Assembly (NCBI GenBank): GCA_026419775.2
Contig: JAOPGA020001564.1
Span: 1-36,197, forward strand
Length of the DNA stretch: 36,197 nucleotides
Reading direction: 5' to 3'
From: Acrasis kona
Taxonomy: Eukaryota; Heterolobosea; Eutetramitea; Acrasida; Acrasidae
Under the pieces are notes generated by a model that had not been told where the DNA came from, searched no databases, and saw only the letters and a program-made list of their open reading frames with translations. This document shows, in pieces, positions 13,096-22,337 of the stretch (its first letter is position 1; each line of letters begins with the position of its first letter). The translations under genes were made by a program, and so were the position numbers.

Positions 13096-13165
13096 TTTTT
13101 TATGTTCATGAACGGATTTGTTTGGTAGCCCGTGATTTAAAAAAAGCCACCAAAAGTGGGTCATT

Positions 13166-13209
13166 AGACTTGTTGTAATTAAGTGATTAATTTGATTAAT
13201 TTGATTAAT
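13166..13209 (+). repeat. Left terminal inverted repeat of the Harbinger element
   Basis: Matches the reverse complement of 15690-15733 at 43 of 44 positions; the one difference is at 13183. The outer 17 bases are identical. Confidence 0.88.
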
Positions 13210-13229
13210 TTGATTAATCTGATTAATCC
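13185..13229 (+). repeat. Tandem 9-bp gattaatty units at the Harbinger left end
   Basis: Five adjacent 9-bp units: three gattaattt, then gattaatct and gattaatcc. The right end carries three matching units in inverted orientation plus a separated pair near 15660-15679. They look like an array of protein-binding sites spanning the inner part of the inverted repeat, a plausible target of the Myb-like partner or the transposase. Confidence 0.75.
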
Positions 13230-13271
13230 AACAATCAAGATTAATTAGAAGAATTGAATTAATTAAATTGT

Positions 13272-14702
13272 TTATTTTCTCCAGTTCCTAGCAATAAGCT
13301 CTTTTAATCGCTCTCTTCTTTCTAGGAGCTCTAGCTGCTCTACAGTCATATTGTCAATATCATCGAATATACTTTGTAGAGACTGTGGCTGTTTTTGAAC
13401 TGGATGTGGGGTAGCCAAATCATGCGATATTAGCAATGTAGCGGGCTCAGATGCAGCAGGTTCTGATGGATCAGATTCTGACAGACCAGGGGTTTGCCAA
13501 AAGTCTAATGAGGTAAAAGAAGGCGGACTATCAACAATCAAAGATCTACTTGAAAGTGCTTTGATCATCAAACTTCTTTTAGAGTTTGGCGAGGTTGGGA
13601 TGATTGTTGACTGTATATTGTCTTCTTTCATAACAAAACCAACACCTGGGAACAAGGTTTGTTCATTTTCATTGCTGTTGTTATCTTTGCTGCTCACCAC
13701 TTCAATTCTTTCTTCAACAGTCTCTTGAGGTACTTTTATTTCTTCCCTTTTTCTTTTTTCTTGTTGCTCTCTTCGATATTTATTTGTACCTTGGCGCATT
13801 GTTGATGATATACTCTGCATTGTGTTGATGTATTCGTCAGAGTTGCTCATCTGGGGTGCAGTAAGGAATTGGTCGTCATCATAATCTTGGTACTGCTCCA
13901 CACCTCCAAGTTCAACTTCATCATCATCACTGTAATTATAATCATCATCAGAAGATGCTATAATACTTGATGCACACTGCTCTGCATGCTGCTTGGGACT
14001 TGAAAATGGCGATGCACTTGCCTTTGATGCATTACATGATGATGATGATGATTTGATAGGTGTGACAAACGAAGATGATGTTGGTTCTTGATGAGGAACA
14101 GAAAAGCTGTTCTTTTTCTTTATCTTGGCTTGGTCCTTCTTTTCTTGCAGTGCCTTTGACAACTCGGACTCAGTATCTGCAAGGTCGTAGAGAGCATCAG
14201 TTTGCCTCATATCTACGATTGGCACTGCAGTCTTTTTCTTGTTCTTCTTGTGTGCACGCTTTGCCTTCTCATCTTCTCCACTTGATGAACTGTCATCACT
14301 TGAGCGAGTGTTTATTTTGGTGCGTCTCTTCTTTGGTGCAGGCCTGTCCTCTTCATCACTATCATGTTGATCCGTGTTACGTTCCTTTTTGCAACAGAAG
14401 TTATGTTTTTTTTTATGTAATTTATCAAATGTCTTCTTCAAATCTCCAATGTTATTTGTGACATAACTGTTATCCATGTACTCATCAATGTATGGATTGT
14501 CAAAGCTACTGCATCCACGTTTGTAAAGAAGCTTTCTCCCAATCATGTAAGAGATCTTGTTGGATATCTTCTTTTCATCTTCGTGCTGCATAAATACTAG
14601 CTTAATGGTGCTTGTGCTTCGAACTCCATTATAATTCCACATATATGCTAGTTGTTGAACTTCTTGTGTGGTCCACTTCTTTGAGTCTTTATCTTTACCC
14701 AT
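13272..14702 (-). CDS. Harbinger-encoded Myb/SANT-like accessory protein
   Basis: Intact 476-residue ORF inside the Harbinger element. The N-terminus (about 8-70; KKWTTQEVQQLAYMWNYNG) is a Myb/SANT-like trihelix of the kind PIF/Harbinger elements encode beside the transposase. In that family this protein binds transposon DNA and carries the transposase into the nucleus. The middle is Ser/Asp/Glu-rich with basic clusters (KKRRTK, KKNKKKT) that could be nuclear localisation signals. The C-terminus is a short helical Leu/Arg/Glu-rich segment (TVEQLELLERRERLKELIA), plausibly for dimer or transposase contact. It starts 47 bp from the transposase ATG on the opposite strand. The frame is unbroken. 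Confidence 0.85.
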   Translation of the reverse strand: MGKDKDSKKWTTQEVQQLAYMWNYNGVRSTSTIKLVFMQHEDEKKISNKISYMIGRKLLYKRGCSSFDNPYIDEYMDNSYVTNNIGDLKKTFDKLHKKKHNFCCKKERNTDQHDSDEEDRPAPKKRRTKINTRSSDDSSSSGEDEKAKRAHKKNKKKTAVPIVDMRQTDALYDLADTESELSKALQEKKDQAKIKKKNSFSVPHQEPTSSSFVTPIKSSSSSCNASKASASPFSSPKQHAEQCASSIIASSDDDYNYSDDDEVELGGVEQYQDYDDDQFLTAPQMSNSDEYINTMQSISSTMRQGTNKYRREQQEKRKREEIKVPQETVEERIEVVSSKDNNSNENEQTLFPGVGFVMKEDNIQSTIIPTSPNSKRSLMIKALSSRSLIVDSPPSFTSLDFWQTPGLSESDPSEPAASEPATLLISHDLATPHPVQKQPQSLQSIFDDIDNMTVEQLELLERRERLKELIARNWRK

Positions 14703-14749
14703 TGTGTGTTAATTGCGCCTTTTTTTACAAAATAATTTTGAGAGCGCAA
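14703..14749. promoter_or_regulatory. Bidirectional promoter between the two Harbinger genes
   Basis: Only 47 bp separate the two divergent ATGs, so transcription or translation signals must be shared or overlap the genes. The interval contains an inverted pair ttgcgc (14713-14718) and gcgcaa (14744-14749) around a T/A-rich centre. This is a candidate symmetric binding site for coordinated or auto-regulated expression. Function is inferred. Confidence 0.5.
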
Positions 14750-15637
14750 ATGGAGATCACAAAAGATGATATATGCAATGACTTTTCAAAATACTTTCGC
14801 ACAAGAAACAAGAGGGTATTCAAAGAGAACCTTGGTGTAACAGTAGATTTGCTATTGTTGCTACTAACTCCTTTAATAGCACATAACATCACTGTAAGTG
14901 ATTTGATAATTACTTTACATTTTTTGAAGCAATACCCTCTACAACAAACAGCATTTGCTTTGTTTCATGTGTCTGGCATGGAGTATAACAAAATAATTCG
15001 AAGCACTATGAAAGCAATAATTGATGTATTTGGACCAAGAGAGTTCAATTGGAGGAGACGATATGACCAACCTCACCCAACTTCACATTTATTCCAGCAA
15101 GTCTACGCAGTCGTAGATGCAACAGAGTGTAACATTCAAAGACCTTCGGATATTCACATTCAAGAGGTGTATTACTCTGGTAAAAAGAAGAGACATACGT
15201 TAAAATATCACATTGTATGTAATATAAGTGACGGACGGATCATTGATGTTCATGGGCCATTTTTAGGACGTAACCATGATATTACTTTAGCACGCTCATG
15301 GTTTGAATTAAAAAATATACAACTTGACGAAGGAGAACTTATACTTGGTGATAAAGGCTACATTGGACTAGAGAACTGCCTTACACCAGCGCGTAGAAAA
15401 AGAGGAGGCCCAGATTTGACCCCGCTCCAGAATGATTACAACCAAGTACTTGGATCGGTTAGGATTGTTATTGAACAGGCAATCAGTCGTATAAAGAAGT
15501 TTGGGTGTCTGAGGCAAACATGGAGGAACGAACGTGGTCTCCACCCATTTGCCTTTTATTCATGCTCTATTATCGCTTCGCTAGAGATGAGAGAATCACC
15601 AGTGACAACAGCAGTAAATAAATTCCTACTTCTCTGA
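14750..15637 (+). CDS. PIF/Harbinger DDE transposase
   Basis: 295 residues from the ATG at 14750; the frame is open further upstream, but that part would overlap the Myb gene antisense and has no family features. The catalytic triad is readable as D123 (VVDATEC), D201 (ILGDKGYIG) and E242 (VIEQAISRIKKFG), with HGPFLGRNHDITLARSW between the first two. The spacing and the GDKGY and E-x-x-x-S/N-R-I-K blocks are those of the DDE_Tnp_4/HARBI1 group. It cuts and pastes the element at 3-bp targets. Length is at the short end for the family but complete, with no stops or frame changes. Confidence 0.9.
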   Translation: MEITKDDICNDFSKYFRTRNKRVFKENLGVTVDLLLLLLTPLIAHNITVSDLIITLHFLKQYPLQQTAFALFHVSGMEYNKIIRSTMKAIIDVFGPREFNWRRRYDQPHPTSHLFQQVYAVVDATECNIQRPSDIHIQEVYYSGKKKRHTLKYHIVCNISDGRIIDVHGPFLGRNHDITLARSWFELKNIQLDEGELILGDKGYIGLENCLTPARRKRGGPDLTPLQNDYNQVLGSVRIVIEQAISRIKKFGCLRQTWRNERGLHPFAFYSCSIIASLEMRESPVTTAVNKFLLL

Positions 15638-15689
15638 TTAATTCTTACTTACTCTTAATCGGATTAATCTGATTAATCGCAATCAGGAG

Positions 15690-15733
15690 ATTAATCAAAT
15701 TAATCAAATTAATCAATTAATTACAACAAGTCT
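15690..15733 (-). repeat. Right terminal inverted repeat of the Harbinger element
   Basis: Inverted partner of 13166-13209, followed at once by the ATT target duplication. Confidence 0.88.
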
Positions 15734-16027
15734 ATTTATTTTATTGTTTGTAACGGCGAATTCACCGAAATTGAACTCAGATTTCCAAAGTCTAATCGAA
15801 CATAAATACTGAAGAATCTCGTTCATGAATTTAAACACATAACTAAACATATATCACAATTAATTATTATATATGTAACTTCTGGACATGAAATAAATTA
15901 AGGTTGTGAGGTGTAGGTACTCACAATCTTGCTTCTACTTGGCGTTCATTCTTCGAATTACCATTTTAAATCGAGTTATTTATAACTGAAAATATTATCC
16001 GATACATATTTTTAGAAAACTTTTATA

Positions 16028-16098
16028 TCAGCACTAGTATAGTGGTAGAATACAAGACTGTCACTCTTGTGACCGGGGTTCGATTCCCCGGTGCTGAG
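16028..16098 (+). tRNA. tRNA-Asp (GTC)
   Basis: Cloverleaf of normal length (71 nt): acceptor tcagcac/gtgctga, anticodon stem caaga/tcttg with loop ctGTCac, T-arm with ggttcgattcc (B box), and a G discriminator. A T4 run follows within a few bases as a pol III terminator. The D-loop has no insertion, unlike the Ala and Lys genes in this window. Confidence 0.93.
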
Positions 16099-16319
16099 TA
16101 TTTTCTATTTTAAAGAGTTTTAAAACGCGTCAATATAATTGAGGTTACGGATGTCTTTTGTTTGGTCAAGGATGGTCGTAAGTTTTGATTGTTGTTGTTG
16201 TGATTGTAGCTGTTGTTGGGGGCTTCTTAAATCTTACATTCACGACACTACTCATGTTTATTTGATACACACCGCAACAGCAAAAACTCCCTTATTTTCT
16301 GGATGGTGTCATAAAGGAA

Positions 16320-16682
16320 ATGTGTGGTATGACCAGAGAATTAAACATTGATCAATTCGTTCACTTGAGAAATCAAATCGTCAAGAATCAACAATTCGAA
16401 TTGTCCATCGACGTGTTGAATTACTTTAATCACAAGGATTATATGATCAACAAGAACAAACAAGGGTGGAAACAAGTCATGAACGAACACAAATGGATCA
16501 GCGTGGATGATAACAAATCGCTCACGTTTGCAAATTCATCAAGATTCAAACGAGATTCAGATTTGATTTCTACGGTCATGCCCATTTGTAGCGTGAACAT
16601 CGAGTCCAAGTATTTATTAGAGGCGCTAGGATGGGATGCACGGTTGGATCCATTGTTGGTGTCACAAAACAAAACTTTTTAA
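16320..16682 (+). pseudogene. Fragment resembling a sacsin-family repeat C-terminus
   Basis: 120 codons from ATG, with the frame open back to about 16264. It contains WKQVMNEHKWISVDDNKSLT and, further on, LISTVMPI and YLLEALGWDARLDP, which read like the W-I-P and 'LLGW..P' segments of sacsin-type HATPase chaperone repeats. Nothing upstream encodes the ATPase or other repeats, so it looks like a stranded gene end brought in by rearrangement in the transposon-rich zone. The match is from memory of the family pattern only. It could equally be a small host gene of unknown function. Confidence 0.4.
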
Positions 16683-16877
16683 TATTAGAATGAGACGACA
16701 TTTGTAGTGTCAAGAAGAATACAACTTAAACGACGGGGATTTACAAGCAAATACCCACACTGTGATGTAATATTTGAGATTCTGATGGCTATTTCCTTTT
16801 GAATAACTTATAATAAACAATTGTTTATATATTATATTAAAGTTATTGGTGTTCTTTGGAAAAAAATTAATTATGAA

Positions 16878-16962
16878 GGGCGTGTAACTCAGTTGGTAAT
16901 TACTAATATAGAGTGCTTGCTTAGCATGCAAGAAGTCTCCGGTTCAATTCCGGACTCGTCCA
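16878..16962 (+). tRNA. tRNA-Ala (AGC) with 12-nt D-loop insertion, copy 1
   Basis: 85 nt. Acceptor gggcgtg/ctcgtcc has the G3:U70 pair that specifies alanine (one U:U mismatch at 6:67). D-stem actc/gagt pairs fully. Anticodon stem cttgc/gcaag has loop ttAGCat. T-arm tccgg-ttcaatt-ccgga contains the consensus B box, discriminator is A, and a T6 terminator follows. The D-loop is 20 nt instead of 8: attactaatata (16899-16910) is extra, and removing it gives a standard Ala D-arm. Sequence and length are identical to the copy at 19218. The insertion may be an ectopic intron or a retained loop expansion. Confidence 0.85.
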
Positions 16963-17320
16963 TTTTTTATTATATTATAAACTAGACCCATTTTTTCTTT
17001 GTAACTGGGTAAGGACAGCTTTTGTGCAGCACATCATTCTGAAGCAAATAAATTAAAGTTTTACAGGTATTTTTTTTTGGCTGTTCTGTTATAGGAACAA
17101 TTGCCCTTTGATGGCTATTACAACATTAAAATTCCCGCCCCTTGTCATTCAATATATTTGAAGAAAGTAGCTCACAGTATTGAAATAGCATGTTAATACC
17201 AACATATTTATAGTTTTGAAACCGCAAACAAATATTGCGACGCTGTGTAGTAGTGTTTAATTGACCATCAATGTCACAGAGACCAGTTTAACAAAAGAGG
17301 AAACTATATCATTTGATGGA

Positions 17321-18790
17321 CAATGATGAAGAATTAATTACACAACCAAAGAAGAAGAAAAAGAAAAAGTCCTAATCAAAAACAAATGGTGATTTATCAA
17401 GAGCTTTGCAGCAATTTTAACCGTTGGACAATATCAATGTTGCTCTAGAAATTGTCGCAAACAATAATGCCAACAACATTCAAATTGATACACAACCAGA
17501 TCCCACATCTGAGAAGCAGACAAATAAGCAAATAGGAAATCTCCCAATATAGAAACGAAAGTACACATCATTGGTTGATGCATTAGTTCCTGATAAATCA
17601 ATTTAAGCAGCAGTAATCGACTTTGTGCAAGAAGGATGGGTACTTTTAAATGATAACAAGCTGGTTCGGTTAGATGTTGTGCAAGACTCAAAACTAAAAA
17701 CACAGTTTGAAACACCACTACAAGCTTACAAGGCAATGTCTGAGACAATGGCTGTAATAATAAAGGATATTATAAACAGTAACTTACATTTCTTAGGATT
17801 AAAAACAACTTTTAAGGCAAGAAACAAAAACACCACTGTGTATAAACTTATTAATATACAGGATGTATATTATTTACATGGTATTTTAATTGAAGCCAGT
17901 GATCTTCGCAATGTGTGCTAGTCAAGATGAACTTTAAAAGATAGTGGATGATTTAAATAAGATATTTGCCAAGCATTTTGAGTTTGGTTCAGAGCTCACT
18001 ATAAATGAAGTTGTTTGGAAATATCAGATATCATCAGCTAAGAAAGCACTTGTTTGCAATACACCTCTTGAGTGTCCTTCAGTTTATTACCCTAGAAAGC
18101 CTGATCCTAATAGACTTGGAGCTCACGCTGTTGCAGTCAAGCTTGAAGGAATTATTTTTTTGAATACAGGGATAAGCCTGATAATTTATTGGTAGTTTTA
18201 CAACCCCCGTCAATAGTTATTGATGAAAGCTTAAAAAAATTAACAATCCATATATTTGCATGCTGCTCCCGTTCATTAAGCAGCCATTCACATCAAATCA
18301 GTCAGCTATTGAACAGCGCCAAGAACACATTTCAAGTGTCTCCAATGAAAATGATGTTTTTAATTGGACAATGGATGCTGGTTATAAAGGAAAATTTGTG
18401 TTTAGTGATAAATCAAATATGGCTGTTGCATCTATGAAGTCAACAGTATTTCAATATGTCTGGACAGTATTAGAGCATCAGTTTAAAAATAGGTTATAGC
18501 AAGCTTGTTTTTAATACAAAAATGAAAGTGGTTGCTGTTGTTTACAAGGACTATATCAATAATGAGAGTGATAACAGTAGAGCTGATAGTCACACAGACA
18601 ATGAAGATGAAGTAACTACCATTAATTAATTAGTAAGATGTATAAGAAGTACTTTAATGCAATAGATGTAGCTGACAAGAAGTATAATGAATTTTCATTC
18701 AACTTCAAAGTAGAAGACTGAAGCAAGAAAATAAATTATTTTCCATTGTATGACAATTTAAAATTTTGGATAATTTTTTTTAACTTTCTG
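17321..18790 (+). mobile_element. Decayed piggyBac-type DNA transposon
   Basis: Plus-strand coding remnants in changing frames. 17625-17921 contains YKAMSETMAVIIKDIINSNL. 17944-18195 reads DDLNKIFAKHFEFGSELTINE and later YYPRKPDPNRLGAHAVAVKL, which parallels the piggyBac block in which a conserved (D/N)E follows 'F.pG..L' and precedes 'y.P.KP...G.k'. Around 18640-18790 comes YFNAIDVADKKYNEF, like the 'YN..MgGVD..D' block. The order is right for a piggyBac transposase (DDE_Tnp_1_7). Several stops and frame changes make it non-functional, and the key acidic residue before E is N here. I could not define TTAA-flanked ends. It lies between the two identical tRNA-Ala genes. Confidence 0.6.
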
Positions 18791-19217
18791 TTTCTTGTTA
18801 ACATTCCCGTTTATCTTGTCATTTCTTCTTTTAATTGTATATTATGTTTGGTTGATAAACTTAATGTTATGGCTATTACTCTTCATAAATGCATTACTGA
18901 CAGATTGTAAAATAAAATTTCTTGTTATAGTTACTTTCCGCTAATAGAGAGTACTCGAATATGAATGTGGAAGGAACTTCTTTCTTTCTTTTTTCTTCTG
19001 CTATAATAATCTTTCTCTATCTCCAGGACCAAGTAATCAAGCAACTAAGAAGCCAGCTGCAACAAAAGACTTTAAAGGCATTATTTACCAAGATCCAAGT
19101 AAAGACCAAATCAATCCAACAATCAAATAGTTGAAGGTGAGAGATTTTCTTTCGTATTTTTTACAGTTGGTAATTTTTTTAATGGTATAATACATATTAA
19201 TCATCTTTGTTCATCAA
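18791..19217. other. AT-rich spacer downstream of the piggyBac remnant
   Basis: No gene seen. A short open stretch near 19035-19128 (GPSNQATKKPAATKDFKG) follows an ag acceptor-like site and could be the tail of the transposon ORF or chance. Confidence 0.35.
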
Positions 19218-19302
19218 GGGCGTGTAACTCAGTTGGTAATTACTAATATAGAGTGCTTGCTTAGCATGCAAGAAGTCTCCGGTTCAATTCCGGACTCGTC
19301 CA
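19218..19302 (+). tRNA. tRNA-Ala (AGC) with 12-nt D-loop insertion, copy 2
   Basis: Base-for-base identical to 16878-16962, including the extra attactaatata (19239-19250) and the G3:U70 pair. It is followed by a T4 terminator. Flanking sequence beyond about two bases upstream and the 'tttt' downstream differs from copy 1, so identity is confined to the gene. That suggests two functional genes kept alike by selection or gene conversion rather than one large duplication. Confidence 0.85.
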
Positions 19303-19509
19303 TTTTACAGTAATCAACCTATATTTAATAATATTGACAGTTGGAAAAAACAAATAATTTAATTATTTTAATTTTTTTCATTTGTGTAGAAAGTATTTTA
19401 CAATCCAAGCTAATTTTCACTGCCTATGGAACTCAACTAACGCGCTGGAAAGTGACGGATAATTGCGGAAGACTGTCCGCAGGTGTCTGGAAAGTGGCCG
19501 CATATTTTT

Positions 19510-21480
19510 CTAGGTTAATTTCAAAGCTTTATTGTGATATTACAGTTGTTACAGTTACTGAAGTTAAACACAGGCGCTTGTTTGGGTGTTTCTCTAACTA
19601 CAATGTCAGGATCCGGCTCCATTGTATTCAAATCTTTGGAAATAGACCCATTATTCTCCTTCGGTATAACTCTGTCAGCAACAGTGCTGAAATGATCATG
19701 GATTTTATTACACGTATTTCTACGTACTAATTCATTATCATCCTTGTACCTCTCCATTGATGATGGATTTGCCCATCTCTCTTACTTTGCCAACTCTGTA
19801 TTACTGATAACATCGTAAGCGGCACATATTGTGGTCATGGATTGTAACTCACTGTGTCCAGTAAACCTATCTAAACCAATTTGATTTGATTTATCCGATC
19901 AATTGGATGCCTGCTACGTGTCTTCACTTCCTCTTGTACATCACTTGGCAATATATAAACAAAATTTTACAAGACATTGACCATTCTGTTCTTTCCAATT
20001 CGCATGCTGTTGTGAATGTAATCGCTCATTCCGTTGTTCTTCATTATTGGCTTCCTTCAAAATGGACCTTTTTTTTCCTCCACCGGAATAAGGACACAAC
20101 AATGGGTGTTTGGTGTTGGATGTGATTGTTTGCTTTGCCTGTCCAGTTTACATTGATGGGGGTTGTAAAACTACCAATAAACTATCAAGCTTATCCCTGT
20201 TTTCAAAAAAAAATTGCTTTGCCTGTCCAGTTTTTGATTGGCTTAAAAAAATAGAGATGAACTTATTAACGGTGTTGAATGTCATCGCTTCAAAATTCCA
20301 ATTGTACTGGTTATCTGTACAATCCAACGTATACAACTTTCCAACAAAAAGTGCTAGTTGTACAATGTTATAAATGCCTTCACGTGACTCTCTCTCAATT
20401 TTATTATATAGTCCATAATAAATATTGTATGCAGTTTCTCAGGTGTGCCATCAAAGCCCCAATCAAGATTTAAAACTTTGAACATGTTCTTTAATCTGCC
20501 AAATTTGTCATAATTATCTGCCATAAAATCTGCCAAATTTGGCAGGCCTTGAACTGTATAGAGTTCTTTATAAAACTGTAAATAATTTCTAATAAACCAC
20601 ACATGTCCTAATAAAGCTTTTAGCAGAATGCAATTTATAATAAAAAGCTCTTGTTTTTTACTCTATTGCTAGTAAAATTCAAGTTAATCATCTATATCAA
20701 GTTGATCAAGACTATTTATAAAAATGAAATTTTGATTTATTTTTCAAATGATTTTTTCACACGCGTTCACAAATTCTTGTAGTATACAGCTTGAAAATGG
20801 CCTTTTCTTCATAAGTTTCACAAATTTTTCCTCTTTAGCCTTCAAAATGCTGGGCAAATCTTCCTCTTCTTCTTTAGATTCACTCTCTTCTCCTTGAATG
20901 TAATCTTTGTCTTCACTACCATCAAGAGTTGCAAGGACTACGCTTCCTCCCAATTTGTGCAAAAACTGTTGGTCTTTTAAGCGCGATTTGATATATGTTT
21001 CCATGTTGTTGTTTAATACAAAGTCTCTGGTTTGTTTCAATTGTAGCTTCTTGTTCTCCTTGGCTAGCTTTTCTTTCTTGCTCTAGCTGTTTTGCCTTTT
21101 TCTTCAATTCTGTTTCTTTTTGCTTCATTCTTCAATTCTCCTCCCTTTCTTATCTGGCAATGAGCTAAAGTCTTTTCTTCTCTTGCTGATTCTTAATCCT
21201 TTCTTGTTTTTTCTTTATTTTTTGGATTTGGCTAGCTTCTTGAGCTTCATTCTTTAGTGATTGTTCTTGGTCATGTAGCGAGGATGCGGGGACTGATGGA
21301 AGTGGTGTAAAGGGTGAGAATGTGTCCAAATTTACCTTTCCAGGATAGTCAAACAAACTGCTATCATCAGTCACTGAATGGTTGTTATTAGCTTCTTGTG
21401 ACCTATAGCTAGGGTTTGAATTCATTCTAGGAGGATTTCTTCTTGACATAAATGGCAATTGTTAACTTTGCTTTGATTAT
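19510..21480 (-). mobile_element. Broken tyrosine-recombinase element (Crypton-like) fossil
   Basis: Minus-strand remnants carry, in order, a Lys/Glu-rich coiled-coil N-terminal region, a helical core-binding-like region, a motif like the SKTGQ strand of tyrosine recombinases, and a TGHS-type block followed by a terminal NFSNCNNCNI-like motif seen in eukaryotic recombinase elements. I see no reverse transcriptase next to it, so Crypton is the first choice; a DIRS/Ngaro-type origin cannot be excluded. The copy is broken in several places and looks old. It is also interrupted by a 64-bp fragment of the piggyBac-type element (see the repeat at 20130-20233). Ends are approximate. Confidence 0.5.
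20130..20233. repeat. 64-bp piggyBac-derived insert between 20-bp direct repeats
   Basis: The 20-mer ttgctttgcctgtccagttt occurs at 20130-20149 and again at 20214-20233. Between them, 20150-20213 is the reverse complement of about 18150-18210 in the piggyBac remnant with a handful of differences, and it ends in a run of nine A just before the second repeat. The arrangement looks like a target-site duplication flanking a tiny inserted piece. The A-run is partly present in the source, so a true poly(A) tail is not proven. Confidence 0.8.
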
Positions 21481-21884
21481 AAGATGTAATTTATATTTGT
21501 TTAAATAGTAGGGACAAATTTATTTTTAAACATGTTCCTCTATAAATGAAAAAAACTATTTGTTGTAAGCCACAACTTACAATATTTAATTGACCTTTGA
21601 ACTCTGAATACTCGTTGACATATTTGAGGATCAATCATATAAATACTCGGAATTCACTTTTAACAATGCAAAATAATAATAAAGGATTGTTCTGGTCACT
21701 TACTTCTTACTTTAGTGCTCCGACCGAACTCTTCACACTATTAATACATAGACTTGTGAAAAATGGTAAGCATGCTGAACATTAATAACTTACTAACGGT
21801 GAGGTCAAATGTAAGGCAAGAAATGAACAATAGAAACGAGAATTTTATTTCTTAAGACTTTCAGCTGGTAAATATGCTAATGAC

Positions 21885-22265
21885 AAACGTGCATAGTGAT
21901 TCAAGTCCGCTTTTTATTGACATAGTTGCCGCTATTGTGGATCAGTACACTTTATGGCCTACATTGCAGCAGCTGTACAAGCCAAAGTATTTCAAGATAG
22001 TGACTTCTTAGTTCTCAACAATGTAAAGATTCACTCTGGGTTAGATACATTTCCAACTACTCTTCATCTACTCACATCGGTTGGAGTAACCATTGTATAG
22101 CTACCAACATATAGTAATAATTCCATGCGAGCTTGTTTTTGGATGGATCAAGAATTACCTAAAGTGTTATCGAAGTGTGACGCGTCCGTTTTGGCTGGAA
22201 ATAACCGCAGCACTGTCCTAGATTACAGAAGTACAACTCTCTAAATGGTATGAACAATGTCGATA
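21885..22265 (+). mobile_element. Decayed Tc1/mariner-type (DDE_3) transposase fragment
   Basis: Plus-strand frames give AYIAAAVQAKVFQDSDFLVL, then NNVKIHSG (usual DN.s.H, with the second catalytic D replaced by N), LLTSVGVTIV-LPTYS, and in a shifted frame PCELVFGWIKNYLK carrying the final E. After it come FWLEITAAL and QLSKWYEQC. This is the C-terminal half of an IS630/Tc1/mariner DDE domain. Stops and a frame change make it inactive, and no inverted repeats were found. Confidence 0.6.
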
Positions 22266-22337
22266 CATTTAATAAATTTTTTTTTAATGACTTGATTAAC
22301 TTGACCATAAAATTACTTATTTTTATTAAAAATGTGA

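Larger units (their letters stand above)
13166..15733 (+). mobile_element. PIF/Harbinger DNA transposon, apparently complete
   Basis: A 2568-bp element bounded by 44-bp terminal inverted repeats (13166-13209 and 15690-15733) that differ at one base and begin agacttgttgtaattaa. It is flanked by the 3-bp direct repeat ATT (13163-13165 and 15734-15736), as expected of PIF/Harbinger insertion. Inside are two uninterrupted divergent genes typical of the family: a DDE transposase (+) and a Myb/SANT-like protein (-). Intact genes, near-identical ends and a clean target duplication indicate a young and possibly active copy. It sits just beyond the 5' side of the dead LINE. Confidence 0.88.

Noticed and set aside
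13185-13229. Tandem repeats considered as a CRISPR-like or satellite array
   Set aside because: No spacers, only 9-bp units, and they are part of the Harbinger ends.
16899-16910. TACTAA in the tRNA-Ala insert read as a spliceosomal branch point
   Set aside because: The insert is 12 nt with no GT/AG ends; resemblance to the Rho intron TACTAAC is probably chance.
16878-16962. tRNA-Ala copies as a tRNA-derived SINE head
   Set aside because: No SINE body or tail follows; each copy ends in a T-run terminator and keeps the alanine identity pair.
17126-18824. Similar attcccg...cttgtcatt stretches near 17130 and 18800 as piggyBac ends
   Set aside because: They are in direct rather than inverted orientation and differ at several bases; not enough to call element ends.
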